42,923 nucleotides of DNA from Ligilactobacillus salitolerans (GTDB lineage Bacteria; Bacillota; Bacilli; Lactobacillales; Lactobacillaceae). Location of the stretch: the NCBI RefSeq assembly GCF_003864415.1, contig NZ_BFFP01000021.1:1-42923 (forward strand), given 5' to 3'. Positions 7,124 through 15,932 of the stretch are shown in pieces; position 1 is the first letter of the stretch; every line of letters starts with the position of its first letter. The notes beneath the pieces were generated by a model that was not told the DNA's origin, ran no database searches, and saw nothing but the letters and a program-made list of their open reading frames with translations. The translations under genes and the position numbers were made by a program.

Positions 7124-9208
7124 TTATTTTTCCAAATCAAATTCATCAGTATACTTCTTCAATTGTGCAGCACTGCTTTGCAGGTTGGCCACGTGGTCAG
7201 TAAACTCGTCCATCGTAGCTTGCACTTCTTCTGAATTAGCGGATACTTCTTCGGTACCTGCCGCATTTTCTTGAGTCGAAGCAGAAATGCTTTCCAATTT
7301 TTCTAAAATGGCAGCTTGCGTATCCACAATTTCTGCCGCCCCACTCGTCAATTCATGCACATTTTCGCTCATGGATTCATTGTGCTGGTAGACATTCATC
7401 GTGGACTTGATTGCATCAACGATCAACGTCGTCTGTTTTTCACCGTTTTCCAGCGAGGAGGTCGTCTTTTGCACCATGTCTGTTGATTGATTTCTGATCT
7501 GAGCGATGATCGCTTCAATTTCCTTGGTAGAGTTATTACTTTCCTCGGCCAATTTTCTAATTTCAGCAGCAACGACTGAGAAGCCTTTACCTGCTTCCCC
7601 GGCACTTGCAGCTTCGATCGAGGCATTTAAAGCCAAGAGATTGGTCTGGCGCGCGATATCATTGATCACGTTAACGATCTTCGTGATATTTTGGACATCA
7701 CTATCCATCTGCTTAACGCTTTCCATCAAGTCTTTCATACCATTTAGCTGGTCGCTCCAGTTGGTATTGACCTTGTCCATAATATCCATGTTATTTTGTC
7801 CGATTTCAGAAGCTTCGCTGGCAGACTGAGCTAAAACCTGGATATTCGCGTTCACATTGCCGATATTAGCGGTAATGTTTTGCACTTGATCAACGCTTTC
7901 TGTCGTTTCCTTGGCCTGTGAACCGGTAACTTCAGCAATTTCTGTGATCGTCTGGGCAATTTCTTCTGAAGCTGTCGTCGTCTGCTTGGAAAGATCCAAC
8001 AATGAGGCAGCTTTATCTGAAACAACGTCTGATTCATTTTGTACCTGGCTGATCAGCGTCGAAACAGACGCAATCATGTCGTTATAGCTGGCAGCAACGC
8101 GGTTAAATTCATGTCCATCATATGAAGCCAGAGCCATCTTTTGTCCCATGCGTTGGAAGTACCCTTTAGCAGGTTCCAACTCTTTTTTATTAGACGGCAG
8201 GTAATGGATCTTACCCTGACCAGCGTCACTAAAGGCCTTTTCAAAGACACCCAGAACTTTCCTGACGACTGCTGTCATCTTTGAAGAAACAAGGTAGCCT
8301 AAGATAATGACTGCTAACAAGACGAGAGCTATTGTCAGCAGCATGGCACTCTTGCCGCCTGATAGGTCATCATCGTTCATCTGAGCGATGGTCCAAGTTG
8401 TGCTGCCCGGCATGCCCTTATCGAAGGTCACCTTACCGACTGCACTATGCCCTGGCACAGCAATCGTTCCTTTGCGCTTATTAGACTTTGCGACTGCCTT
8501 ATAGACTGCTGTTTTATTGATCATTTCTCCAGATTTAAAAGCATGGTTGCCTTTACCGGTATTATGCTTGATCAAAACTCGTCCTTGAGAAGTAATGACG
8601 GCTGCCTGACCACTAGTCCCAACTTTGAGATCAGCAATAGCCTCTTCGACCGCAGCATATGAGACTGTTGCTGCGATCACATGGGCATGTCCCTTACTGT
8701 CAATAATTTTCTGTGAGACGCTGGCACTGTATTGTTTGATGGCGGGATCAAAGTATGGCTCCGACCAGTATAAACCTTTGGTCTTGGCTTTTTGATACCA
8801 ATCTTGAGATAAAATTTCCATGTTTTTAGGCATAGGGAAATTCGAATAAGTATACGTTCCGTTAGAATTGACATACATTAAGTTGGTAATATTTCTGCGC
8901 GTGCCGCCATTCGCAATCTTTAAAACTTGCTGTACTTTATCCAAAGAAGCATCAGACTTGATTTCAGACTGCTTCTTTAAAGAATCTATCTGCACCAAGG
9001 TGCTGCCTTCCAAGTTCTGCCGTTGTGTTTTGATCACATTGACCGCCGTCTGTTTTAAACGATCATTTTTCTCAATGAGCTGCGAGCGTGTAGTATAAAA
9101 CGAGACTGCCTCCACAATAATTGCTGGAATCAGCGTTACTAGCATTAATACCAGTAAGATATATCCGCCAATACTCTTCTTTTTAAGAGTTTTCTTTTCT
9201 TGTGCCAC
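7124..9208 (-). CDS. methyl-accepting chemotaxis protein with extracellular dCache-like domain
   Basis: This 694-residue chemoreceptor has TM1 at about residues 13-38, an extracellular region (about 40-285) containing SQDWYQKA and YFDP segments typical of dCache ligand-binding domains, TM2 at about 287-308, then a long cytoplasmic helical hairpin. The tip reads [19 protein letters not shown] followed by [10 protein letters not shown]. Position 535 is Ser where chemoreceptors almost always have Arg (EAARAGE). The ligand is unknown. The GTG start at 9208 is chosen because GGGGA lies seven bases upstream; the longer frame to 9259 lacks a good site. It is the last gene of the flagellar block, about 250 bases behind flgL. 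Confidence 0.9.
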   Translation of the reverse strand: MAQEKKTLKKKSIGGYILLVLMLVTLIPAIIVEAVSFYTTRSQLIEKNDRLKQTAVNVIKTQRQNLEGSTLVQIDSLKKQSEIKSDASLDKVQQVLKIANGGTRRNITNLMYVNSNGTYTYSNFPMPKNMEILSQDWYQKAKTKGLYWSEPYFDPAIKQYSASVSQKIIDSKGHAHVIAATVSYAAVEEAIADLKVGTSGQAAVITSQGRVLIKHNTGKGNHAFKSGEMINKTAVYKAVAKSNKRKGTIAVPGHSAVGKVTFDKGMPGSTTWTIAQMNDDDLSGGKSAMLLTIALVLLAVIILGYLVSSKMTAVVRKVLGVFEKAFSDAGQGKIHYLPSNKKELEPAKGYFQRMGQKMALASYDGHEFNRVAASYNDMIASVSTLISQVQNESDVVSDKAASLLDLSKQTTTASEEIAQTITEIAEVTGSQAKETTESVDQVQNITANIGNVNANIQVLAQSASEASEIGQNNMDIMDKVNTNWSDQLNGMKDLMESVKQMDSDVQNITKIVNVINDIARQTNLLALNASIEAASAGEAGKGFSVVAAEIRKLAEESNNSTKEIEAIIAQIRNQSTDMVQKTTSSLENGEKQTTLIVDAIKSTMNVYQHNESMSENVHELTSGAAEIVDTQAAILEKLESISASTQENAAGTEEVSANSEEVQATMDEFTDHVANLQSSAAQLKKYTDEFDLEK

Positions 9209-9312
9209 TATTTGTCCCCTGCACTTTCCTAAAAATTTCCGCCAGAGCACAAGCGGCAAAAGAAAAACCAGCTTGACAGCTCCGGATAATGCTCAATTTT
9301 TAACTTGTAAAT

Positions 9313-9389
9313 GGGCTAAGCACCCCCTATGATGCTTAGCCCTGACTTAGACTGCTGGTCTCAGTGTCCCCCCAGACCTGTTCCCAGCA
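9313..9389 (-). other. two hairpins between flgL and the MCP gene
   Basis: Read in the direction of transcription, TGCTGG..CCAGCA (9389-9353) with an inner GGTCT/AGACC stem is followed by a perfect ten-pair stem, GGGCTAAGCA/TGCTTAGCCC (9342-9313). Neither has a T-run, so they are not classical terminators. They could be processing or stability structures, or leader elements setting receptor level relative to flgL. Confidence 0.5.
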
Positions 9390-9454
9390 ATCAATTTAAT
9401 TTCAGAACTTCTCAGTAAAACAACAACCCCCAACAGCCTTGCAACTGTACTTGC

Positions 9455-10396
9455 CTACTTCAAATAATCCAAAATAGTTGTTTGCATAATCTGTGTACCC
9501 ATCGCTAAAGTCGATTGGTACGATAGCATTTGATTCTGATACTCCATGTATTTCTGTGCAACATCCACGTCTTGTTTATTTGACAAAGTTTCTGCCAATG
9601 AATTTTTTTCTGTATCATTTCGGTCAGCCGCGGATTGCAGCCTATTCTCTATTGAACCGACCTTTGCACGATAATTAGTAAAGTTGCCGGCAAAATCATC
9701 GACTTCTTTCATGAAGCGGGTGGATAGATCACCGTTCGGATCACCATTATCCAAGGTGGAGATCAAGTCTGAAAAGAAAGTTGTCAATCCGCCACTGCCA
9801 TCAGCTGCGACTCCAGATGTACCATCGGAATTCATCAAGTGAGAGCCGTTGGTTGCTAGGTCTAAGTCAACACCGTCAGAGATCTCGCGTGTCAGGTCAG
9901 AAGTATTCCCCAGATACTGAATGCTGACCGCGTTGCCGTCTGCATCTTTGATCAGTGAGAATGGTGCTTTTTGAGTTTGACTGCCGCCAAAAACATAACG
10001 GCCATCGAAGTTCGTGTTCAAAGCATCGACGATCCCGGAAATCGACTCTGAGATCTCGCGCTTGTTAGCCGCCAAGCTGTCTGAAGTGACTGTCCCGGCG
10101 TTGGCAGAAGATTCGATCAGGTCACGGACCCGCAACATCAAGTTCGAAACGCTGTCCAAAGCTGAATCCTGCGTGCGCGACCATTGATTAGCATCAGAGA
10201 TCGTCTGGCCGTATGTCTTGTTTTGCGCAATTGAAACGTTGAGATCCAAGATCTTAGCCACCAATAACGGGTTATCTGAAGCCTTGTTGACCTCTTTTAA
10301 ACTTGATAACTGGTTCATTGTTTTTTGAACTTTATTGGTACTTAATTCTAAATTGCGAATAAAATCAGAATATTCCATCTTACTTGAAACTCTCAT
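9455..10396 (-). CDS. flgL: flagellar hook-filament junction protein FlgL (HAP3)
   Basis: This 313-residue protein is flagellin-like at both ends. The N-terminal coiled coil opens MRVSSKMEYSDFIRNLE and contains KASDNPLLVAKILDL. The C-terminal helix ends YQSTLAMGTQIMQTTILDYLK. The middle is hypervariable. FlgL is exported through the flagellar type III apparatus and joins FlgK to the filament. It starts four bases past the flgK stop, with GGGGGTG as binding site. It closes the flgM-flgN-flgK-flgL set. Confidence 0.95.
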   Translation of the reverse strand: MRVSSKMEYSDFIRNLELSTNKVQKTMNQLSSLKEVNKASDNPLLVAKILDLNVSIAQNKTYGQTISDANQWSRTQDSALDSVSNLMLRVRDLIESSANAGTVTSDSLAANKREISESISGIVDALNTNFDGRYVFGGSQTQKAPFSLIKDADGNAVSIQYLGNTSDLTREISDGVDLDLATNGSHLMNSDGTSGVAADGSGGLTTFFSDLISTLDNGDPNGDLSTRFMKEVDDFAGNFTNYRAKVGSIENRLQSAADRNDTEKNSLAETLSNKQDVDVAQKYMEYQNQMLSYQSTLAMGTQIMQTTILDYLK

Positions 10397-10399
10397 CCA

Positions 10400-11929
10400 T
10401 TACACCCCCGTTCTATTGATCAAAGTATCCAACATATCAGAAACAACGGTTAATAATCTGGCGTTTGCCTGGAAACCCTGCTGGAATCTGATCACGTCAG
10501 ACATTTCCTCGTTCAAGTTAACCCCTGAAGCTGCTTGATCTTTATATTCCAGCTGATTCAAAGCTGTTAATTGAGCCGAAGCCATATTGTCAGCCTTTTG
10601 CTTGGAGATCCCATTTTTAGTCACGATACTGTTATAGGAACCGGCGACAGTCATTCCTTGTTCAGAAGCCGTGAAGGTCAAACTCGTCGGGTCAAAGTTC
10701 GTCAGTAAGTCCGCGGGATCAACAGGATAATCAAGTTTAGCTTTCAATGATTTTGCCATCGCCAAAGCTAAACTGTTATCGCCATCCGCAGGATCTGCCC
10801 CCGCGCCAACCTTCATCTTTCCTGGGTCTTTAACTAGATCTTGGTTGACCCGTAAAGATAAAGCCGGGTTTGTCGGATCATCCGATTCAAAGAAGGCATT
10901 TGTCGCGTTCGTTCCCTCGGAATAAACGATATTTTGTGAGGCAATCAAGCCGTTCACAAAAGAATTCAATTCATCTTGATGTGCTTGTACCTCGGCTAAT
11001 GATTCCTGTAACCCGCCGATCGAACCCGATTTAACTTCTAGTACGGAATAGTTTTCCGTGCCATCAGCCGCAGACAAAACTACATCCCCAACTGCAAAGT
11101 TGCCCGTGATCTCTTGCTTAGATTGTGTTTCATCACCGTCAGGATAAATCTCAGCTGTCCCGGCAGCAGCACCCACGACAACACTTAGTTTCTGCTGCAC
11201 CCCTAATTTGCCATTGACGATCTCTTGGTCACCGATCGAAACGGTGGTGCGTCCATAGTTGTCAAAAGCAACGGTAATATCGGCTTGACCGGACATGTCT
11301 TTCAACAAGCTGTCCCGGCGGTCTAAGAGGTCATTTGGTGTTTCATCATCCAAGTGGCTGTCATAGATTTGCTGGTTTAAATTAGCCAACTCACCAGCCA
11401 TTTGGTTAAAGTCAAGTACTGTTTTAGATAATTGCGATTGCGTATCGCCATTGACCTTACCAACTTGTTTAGCAATCGATTGAATGTAAGTCGCTAAAGA
11501 AACACCCATTTGCACGGCATTCGTTTTAGCCGTGTCCAGTTCCGGATTGTCTGCAAGTTTCTGCAAACTGTCCGCGTAATTATTGAGCTGAGTGATCACA
11601 CCATCGTCAGACGGTTCGTGCAAAGCATCTTCCAGCAAACCTAAAACATCTGATTTCTGGACGTTAAAATTATAATTTGCATTCGAATCACGAACTTGTG
11701 AACGCACAAAGTCATCCACGATCCGTTCTACCCCGTTAGCCGAAACCCCTGTTCCGATCAGACCAACGCCGGTTTTATGGTAAGGGATCTTCGTCCCTAA
11801 ATCGACCCGTTGCCGGGTATAGCCGTCTGTGTTAGTGTTCGCGATATTGTGACTGCTTGTCTGTAAAGCAACTTGGTTGGCGTCTAACCCGCTGCGCGCG
11901 GTGTTTAAGGTGCCAAATAAACCTGACAT
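10400..11929 (-). CDS. flgK: flagellar hook-associated protein FlgK (HAP1)
   Basis: This 509-residue protein has the rod/hook-family N-terminus (LFGTLNTARSGLDANQVAL, SSHNIANTNTDGYTRQRV) and a C-terminal helix ending NARLLTVVSDMLDTLINRTGV. It forms the first hook-filament junction ring, is capped in the cytoplasm by FlgN before export, and precedes FlgL in assembly. Length is normal for a Gram-positive FlgK. Its gene follows flgN and overlaps the flgL initiation region. Confidence 0.96.
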   Translation of the reverse strand: MSGLFGTLNTARSGLDANQVALQTSSHNIANTNTDGYTRQRVDLGTKIPYHKTGVGLIGTGVSANGVERIVDDFVRSQVRDSNANYNFNVQKSDVLGLLEDALHEPSDDGVITQLNNYADSLQKLADNPELDTAKTNAVQMGVSLATYIQSIAKQVGKVNGDTQSQLSKTVLDFNQMAGELANLNQQIYDSHLDDETPNDLLDRRDSLLKDMSGQADITVAFDNYGRTTVSIGDQEIVNGKLGVQQKLSVVVGAAAGTAEIYPDGDETQSKQEITGNFAVGDVVLSAADGTENYSVLEVKSGSIGGLQESLAEVQAHQDELNSFVNGLIASQNIVYSEGTNATNAFFESDDPTNPALSLRVNQDLVKDPGKMKVGAGADPADGDNSLALAMAKSLKAKLDYPVDPADLLTNFDPTSLTFTASEQGMTVAGSYNSIVTKNGISKQKADNMASAQLTALNQLEYKDQAASGVNLNEEMSDVIRFQQGFQANARLLTVVSDMLDTLINRTGV

Positions 11930-12002
11930 ATCATTTGCCTCCTAAAAATACTTGCGGTCAAAGAATTGACCACCCCTAATTAAAGTCCAAGCTTGCACTG
12001 TT

Positions 12003-12377
12003 TTAAAAAGACTGATCGACGATTGCTGCAGGGATCTCAGCGTGTTCCGCAGACTGAACCTGCTTGGCAGCTTTGCCGTAAGGCACTTCTTGCTTGGCTA
12101 AGCTTTTTTGGATCGTCTCCATGATTTTTTGCTGGTAAGCTAAGGCCTGCTGAGTCAACAATAAGTTCGTCTCTTGCAATTCCTGGATCTCTTGGATCAA
12201 TTCCCTGGTCGTTTGGCCGATGTCTCCTGCATACTGGTCGAAAAGCGGAACAAAATCAGCTTTTTTGGGAACCAATTCGGTTAAAGCAGCCCCATCATCA
12301 GCAATTAAAAATTTCTGTTCTTGTTTCAAAAGCCTGATAAATTGCCGTAATTTTACTTGAAAGGTTTTTTCATTCAT
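12003..12377 (-). CDS. flgN: FlgN-like export chaperone
   Basis: This 124-residue, helix-rich protein contains heptad-like stretches (TTRELIQEIQELQETNLLLTQ). Its place between flgM and flgK is the standard position of flgN in Firmicutes. FlgN binds the C-terminal helices of FlgK and FlgL and delivers them to the export gate. Sequence conservation in the family is low, so the call leans on length, helical content and order. Confidence 0.85.
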   Translation of the reverse strand: MNEKTFQVKLRQFIRLLKQEQKFLIADDGAALTELVPKKADFVPLFDQYAGDIGQTTRELIQEIQELQETNLLLTQQALAYQQKIMETIQKSLAKQEVPYGKAAKQVQSAEHAEIPAAIVDQSF

Positions 12378-12390
12378 TCCTTTGGCCTGC

Positions 12391-12669
12391 CTATCTCATT
12401 TCATCGATCATGTGCTGAGCAATTTTTGCGGGGGATACCTGATAAGTCCCGTCAGCTATTTGCTGTTTAATACGAGCAACCTTGTCTTGATCAACATCAT
12501 TGCCCAAGTTGTCACACTTAGCATCTTTTTGAATGCGCTGAGCTGTTTCTGACAGATCAACATTAGAATGCTGCTTTGAACCTGCAGCAGTTTTCTTTGG
12601 AGCAGCCTGTTGATAGAGCCGGTTAGCTAAGTTAGCGTTGATCGCAGTCAGATCTGAATTAATTTTCAT
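12391..12669 (-). CDS. flgM: anti-sigma factor FlgM
   Basis: This 92-residue protein opens MKINSDL and has an unstructured middle. The C-terminal sigma-binding part is KVARIKQQIADGTYQVSPAKIAQHMIDEMR, an almost textbook FlgM tail. FlgM holds SigD inactive until the hook is complete and FlgM is exported. AAGGAGGAAA seven bases upstream fixes the start at 12669 rather than at 12738. A SigD-type promoter directly upstream would give the usual feedback loop. Confidence 0.93.
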   Translation of the reverse strand: MKINSDLTAINANLANRLYQQAAPKKTAAGSKQHSNVDLSETAQRIQKDAKCDNLGNDVDQDKVARIKQQIADGTYQVSPAKIAQHMIDEMR

Positions 12670-12706
12670 AAGGTTTCCTCCTTCATCTTTTGTTCTACAA
12701 CTATTT

Positions 12707-12733
12707 ATATCGGACAAAAAAAAAAAAGTTAAA
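12707..12733 (-). promoter_or_regulatory. SigD (FliA)-type promoter of flgM
   Basis: On the minus strand, TTTAAC-N13-TCCGATAT (equivalently TTTA-N15-TCCGATAT) resembles the sigma-28 consensus TAAA-N15-GCCGATAT. The same layout recurs before the second MCP gene (23575-23601). The transcript would start near 12700 and reach flgM at 12669, then flgN, flgK and flgL. Confidence 0.75.
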
Positions 12734-12755
12734 CACAAAGTTCAACTTTTTTTCT
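12716..12755 (-). terminator. intrinsic terminator behind fliY, overlapping the flgM promoter
   Basis: On the minus strand, AGTTGAAC pairs with GTTTAACT (one G-T pair) around TTTGT, extended by A/T pairs, and is followed by twelve T (12716-12727). The 3' arm contributes the -35 box and the T-run forms the spacer of the SigD promoter. Confidence 0.8.
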
Positions 12756-12758
12756 AAA

Positions 12759-13874
12759 TTAATTAATTTTATTGATCCTTTGCTTCTGTGAGACGATTTT
12801 ATTGATCCGCACACCGAAGTTTTCGTTGATCACAACCACTTCACCAGTTGCGATCAGTTTGCCGTTTAACATGATTTCCAACGGTTCATCAGTCAATTTA
12901 TTTAATTCAATGACTGAACCGGTATTAAAGTTTAAAATGTCGCGCACGCTCTTTTTAGTTCGTCCTAAAACAACACTTAAGTTTAAGGGAATATCTAAGA
13001 TCAAATCCATGTTATCCCCCTCAAGTTCTTGATGGTTGGATAATTCTTCAAATTCTGGTTTAGAAATTTGCACGTTACTTGCCTCTGCTTTAGTCTGACT
13101 TGGCTGTTCTTGTCTTACAGGTTGAGTCGGGGTCGGAGCTGCTTTAGTTTCTGCTTTAGTTTCCGCTTGATTTTCGCGTCTAACCACCGTTGCCTTATCC
13201 GACATCATCGCTTTGACAATATCTTTGACCATCGGTAAAGAGAAAATCTGCATGATTTCACTTTCGATCAAACCTTCGACATCTAACTTAAATGAAATAC
13301 AGTAGATCTCGGCTTGTCTGTCCAAAGAATCTTCACTCACATCGTCCGGCTTTTCCCAGAGATGAACATTGGGCGGGAGAATATCAACTTTACGGTTGAT
13401 CATCGTTGCCATCGAAGTAGATGCTGAACCGATCATTTGGTTCATTGCTTCACCAACCGCGCTCAACTCAACGTCGGTAAACTCGGTGGATTCCGGTTGT
13501 CCATTACCACCCATCATCAAGTCTGCAATGATCGTTGCATCACTGACTTCCAACAACATTAAGTTTGTTCCGGCTAAGCCCTCGCGAAATTCGACGGTCG
13601 TTGCAACTTTGGGTGCATCGATCCCGTCTAAAAGGTCCCCAAAATGAATCTTGGAAACCCTAGGCGTTGTAATCGCAACTCGGTGGGCTAAAATCGATGA
13701 GAGAGTCGTTGCTGCCTGTGACATCGAAATATTGCCGACTTCTCCGATCAGATCCTTCACACCCTGTTGGTCAAGACCCTCTAATAATTCAGCCGGTTCC
13801 TGCACTCCTTTTTCCTGGTCACTCTCGCCTCTCATCATCGCATCGATCTGCTCTTGTGTTAAACTCTCAGTCAT
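12759..13874 (-). CDS. fliY: flagellar switch protein / CheY-P phosphatase FliY
   Basis: This 371-residue protein has a CheC-type phosphatase domain and a C-terminal FliN (SpoA) domain, as in Bacillus FliY. Both active-site motifs D/S-x3-E-x2-N-x22-P are intact: Asp41/Glu45/Asn48/Pro71 and Ser138/Glu142/Asn145/Pro168. The N-terminus (LTQEQIDAMMRG) matches the CheY-P-binding peptide shared with FliM. The SpoA domain (about 290-371) includes NLSVVLGRTKKSVRDIL. It sits in the C-ring and removes phosphate from CheY-P at the switch. It overlaps fliM by four bases. Confidence 0.95.
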   Translation of the reverse strand: MTESLTQEQIDAMMRGESDQEKGVQEPAELLEGLDQQGVKDLIGEVGNISMSQAATTLSSILAHRVAITTPRVSKIHFGDLLDGIDAPKVATTVEFREGLAGTNLMLLEVSDATIIADLMMGGNGQPESTEFTDVELSAVGEAMNQMIGSASTSMATMINRKVDILPPNVHLWEKPDDVSEDSLDRQAEIYCISFKLDVEGLIESEIMQIFSLPMVKDIVKAMMSDKATVVRRENQAETKAETKAAPTPTQPVRQEQPSQTKAEASNVQISKPEFEELSNHQELEGDNMDLILDIPLNLSVVLGRTKKSVRDILNFNTGSVIELNKLTDEPLEIMLNGKLIATGEVVVINENFGVRINKIVSQKQRINKIN

Positions 13875-14881
13875 TCTTCCTCTTCCCCCTCGATTTTACT
13901 CAATAATTCAACCGCTAACTGGCCATTTTGCTTGCCTGGTTTAACTTGATAAAATGGTCGTTCTTCCACGAATGCGTCCAGCGGCTGAGTGATCTTCGAA
14001 TCTAGCTTGATCACATCACCCGGCTCTAATTTCAGAAAATCAGCCAGATCCATTTCCGTCGATCCCAGCAGCACACTGATCGGCAATTCGATCTTGTTCA
14101 AGCCGCGTTTTAGTTCGCTTTGGTCGGCTGCAGTCAGTTGTTGGCTAGTATCGAACCAATTATGTAAGCTCAACTTATCCAAGATCCCTTCAAATGAAAC
14201 ATAAGGAATACAGAGGTTAATAAAGGTCGAAACGCCAAAGATTTGCACGGTAAAAGTCGCTAAGACGACCGGTTCATTCGGAGACAGAGTCTGCATTAAC
14301 TGTGGGTTAGTTTCCAGACCATCAAGCTTAACATCTAAGGAAACAACTTCTTTCCAGACAGACTGTAAAATTTTGGAGAACTCTTCCATGACCCCTTCCA
14401 GCAAGGACATTTCGATTTCTGTAAAACCATTTTTATCCAAAGAAGGTTGCTGCTTGCGGTTATTTTCCTGGTCAAATCCGCCACAGAGCAGTTCAATGAA
14501 AGTCATACATAACTGCGGGTTGATCTCAATCATTTGTGAACCCTTTAAGGGAGACGCATTAAACATTCCAACCATCGTGACACGCGGAATAGAATGGATA
14601 AATTCGTCATAACTGATTTGCTCGATCGAGGCCAATTGCATATCAAAGTTAGTTCGCAAGATATTTGACAGAACATTTCCGCTCATCTTGGCAAAGTCCT
14701 CAAAAATCATGTGTAAGGTATTGATATATTCTTTAGATAGACGCGTTGGTCTCCTAAAATCATACGGCTTCGCCTGAGTTTCCTCTTTTTGTTCGTTTTC
14801 GATCACTTCTTCATCTAGCTCGCCAGAATCATAGGCACTCAAAAGTGAATCGATTTCTTGCTGTGATAACACTTGATCCAC
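13871..14881 (-). CDS. fliM: flagellar motor switch protein FliM
   Basis: This 336-residue protein has the N-terminal CheY-binding peptide VLSQQEIDSLLSAYDSGE, a CheC-like middle domain (RRPTRLSKEYINTLHMIFEDFAK) and a C-terminal SpoA domain (LPISVLLGSTEMDLADFLKLEPGDVI). FliM forms the C-ring wall between FliG and FliN/FliY and takes up CheY-P. It starts with GTG, preceded by GAGGGAG at good spacing, 34 bases behind cheW. Confidence 0.95.
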   Translation of the reverse strand: MDQVLSQQEIDSLLSAYDSGELDEEVIENEQKEETQAKPYDFRRPTRLSKEYINTLHMIFEDFAKMSGNVLSNILRTNFDMQLASIEQISYDEFIHSIPRVTMVGMFNASPLKGSQMIEINPQLCMTFIELLCGGFDQENNRKQQPSLDKNGFTEIEMSLLEGVMEEFSKILQSVWKEVVSLDVKLDGLETNPQLMQTLSPNEPVVLATFTVQIFGVSTFINLCIPYVSFEGILDKLSLHNWFDTSQQLTAADQSELKRGLNKIELPISVLLGSTEMDLADFLKLEPGDVIKLDSKITQPLDAFVEERPFYQVKPGKQNGQLAVELLSKIEGEEEE

Positions 14882-14915
14882 AAAGACACTCCCTCTCGCT
14901 CATTTATTAACTCCC

Positions 14916-15317
14916 CTAACTAAAAATTTTGTCGGTCACATCTATGACATCTGCGATCGTCTGCTGATCCTCCAAAGTCACTACCCCGGTAAAGTACGGT
15001 GTTGCTTGCTCTTCTCCTAACTGGATCTCATCTGGAGCAACATCTAAAACCTCGATCACTTCATCGATCAACAACCCCCGCTGCTCGTCATCTTTTCTCA
15101 TAATCATAATATTACGATTAGTTTGCGATTGTGGCAACCCAACCAATTCGGCCAAACTAATGACCGTCAATACCGTACCGCGGAAATTGATCAAACCCTT
15201 GACCCAGACTGGGGCAAGGGGAACTTTGGTGATTTGAACAGTGTCTACAACTTCTTCTACGGCAGCAGCCGAGATTAAGTATTGCTTATCGTTCATTTTG
15301 AACAAGATCATTTGCAC
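14916..15317 (-). CDS. cheW: chemotaxis coupling protein CheW (copy next to fliM)
   Basis: This CheW-fold protein of about 133 residues opens VQMILFKMNDKQYLISAAAVEEVVD and includes VPLAPVWVKGLINFRGTVLTVISLAELVG and IDEVIEVLDVAPDEI. CheW links receptors to the kinase CheA. The frame is open to a TTG at 15350, but AAAGGA (inside that extension) is correctly placed for the GTG at 15317, so I start there. It lies directly behind the tandem stem-loop array and ahead of fliM. A second CheW-like gene lies at 21661-22164. Confidence 0.9.
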   Translation of the reverse strand: MQMILFKMNDKQYLISAAAVEEVVDTVQITKVPLAPVWVKGLINFRGTVLTVISLAELVGLPQSQTNRNIMIMRKDDEQRGLLIDEVIEVLDVAPDEIQLGEEQATPYFTGVVTLEDQQTIADVIDVTDKIFS

Positions 15318-15384
15318 ACAAAACACATCCTTTCTTAATTTATCAGACAACTCTAGGACCTACAGTCTGGAAAGGCTTTGCCCT

Positions 15385-15425
15385 TTTTAGAGCTCCATGA
15401 AGCAGAAAGACTCACGGAACCCTGT
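15385..15425 (+). repeat. remnant of the stem-loop element
   Basis: GAGC-TCC-ATGAAGC-AGAAAGA followed shortly by GGAACCCTGTG matches the 5' third of the intergenic element fused to a rump of its 3' end. The central hairpin is missing and the outer helices can no longer pair. It abuts the first full copy. Confidence 0.6.
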
Positions 15426-15435
15426 GTTCTTAGTC

Positions 15436-15928
15436 GGGCTCCGAGGAACAGAAAGTTGCGCCTAGCCTGTCCCAGCATAATAGCGCTAAAACCACGCTAT
15501 AATGCCAGGACTTGCTAGTGCTCACTTTCTAACCGTTCCTCTCCGCCCTGTGTTTTTAGTCGGGCTCCGCATGGCAGAAGATTCCGCCTATCAAGTTTCA
15601 ACATCACAGCGCAAAAAACGCGCTATAATGTCAAAACCCGATAGTGCTCGTCTTCTGAACGCCATGCTCCGCCTTGTTTTTTTAGTCGGGCTCCGCAAAC
15701 CAGATACTTCCGCTTATCCAACTCATCCATCACGACGCTTAAACCCGCGTCGTAATGAATGAGCCCGATAATGCTCGGTGTCTACCCGGTTTGCTCCGCC
15801 CTGTTTTTCTTAGTCGGGTTCCGCGAAGCAGAAAGTTGTGCTTATCTAACTTCAAGCTCACAGTGCACAAACCGCACTATGTGCTTGAAGTCCGATAATG
15901 CTCACTTTCTAATCGCTTCGCTCCGCCC
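15436..15928 (+). repeat. array of four covarying stem-loop elements
   Basis: Four copies run 15436-15548, 15562-15674, 15688-15801 and 15816-15928 (start-to-start 126, 126 and 128 bases). Each has helix P1 GGGC/GCCC, a symmetric TCC/TCC internal loop, a seven-pair helix P2 that differs in every copy but always pairs (GAGGAAC/GTTCCTC, GCATGGC/GCCATGC, GCAAACC/GGTTTGC, GCGAAGC/GCTTCGC), a four-base bulge, P3 (AGAAAGT/ACTTTCT type), a conserved loop, P4 (TTATC/GATAA, CTATC/GATAG, CTAGC/GCTAG) and a variable apical hairpin. T-runs follow on the plus strand. The array fills most of the 615-base gap between cheY and cheW. The architecture is reminiscent of the lacto-2 candidate RNA of Lactobacillales, from memory only. 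Confidence 0.85.
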
Positions 15929-15932
15929 TGTT

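Noticed and set aside
9260-9300. Degenerate stem-loop element near GGATAATGCTC
   Set aside because: Only the short loop-like string resembles the element; I could not find matching P1-P3 helices around it.
15890-15905. TCCGATAAT inside the stem-loop elements as a SigD -10 box
   Set aside because: The bases resemble the SigD -10, but none of the copies I inspected has TTTA or TAAA 15 bases upstream, and GATAA is explained by pairing with TTATC in helix P4.
15436-15928. CRISPR-like array
   Set aside because: Units are about 126 bases with foldable, covarying interiors and no short identical repeat/unique spacer pattern; no cas genes are present.
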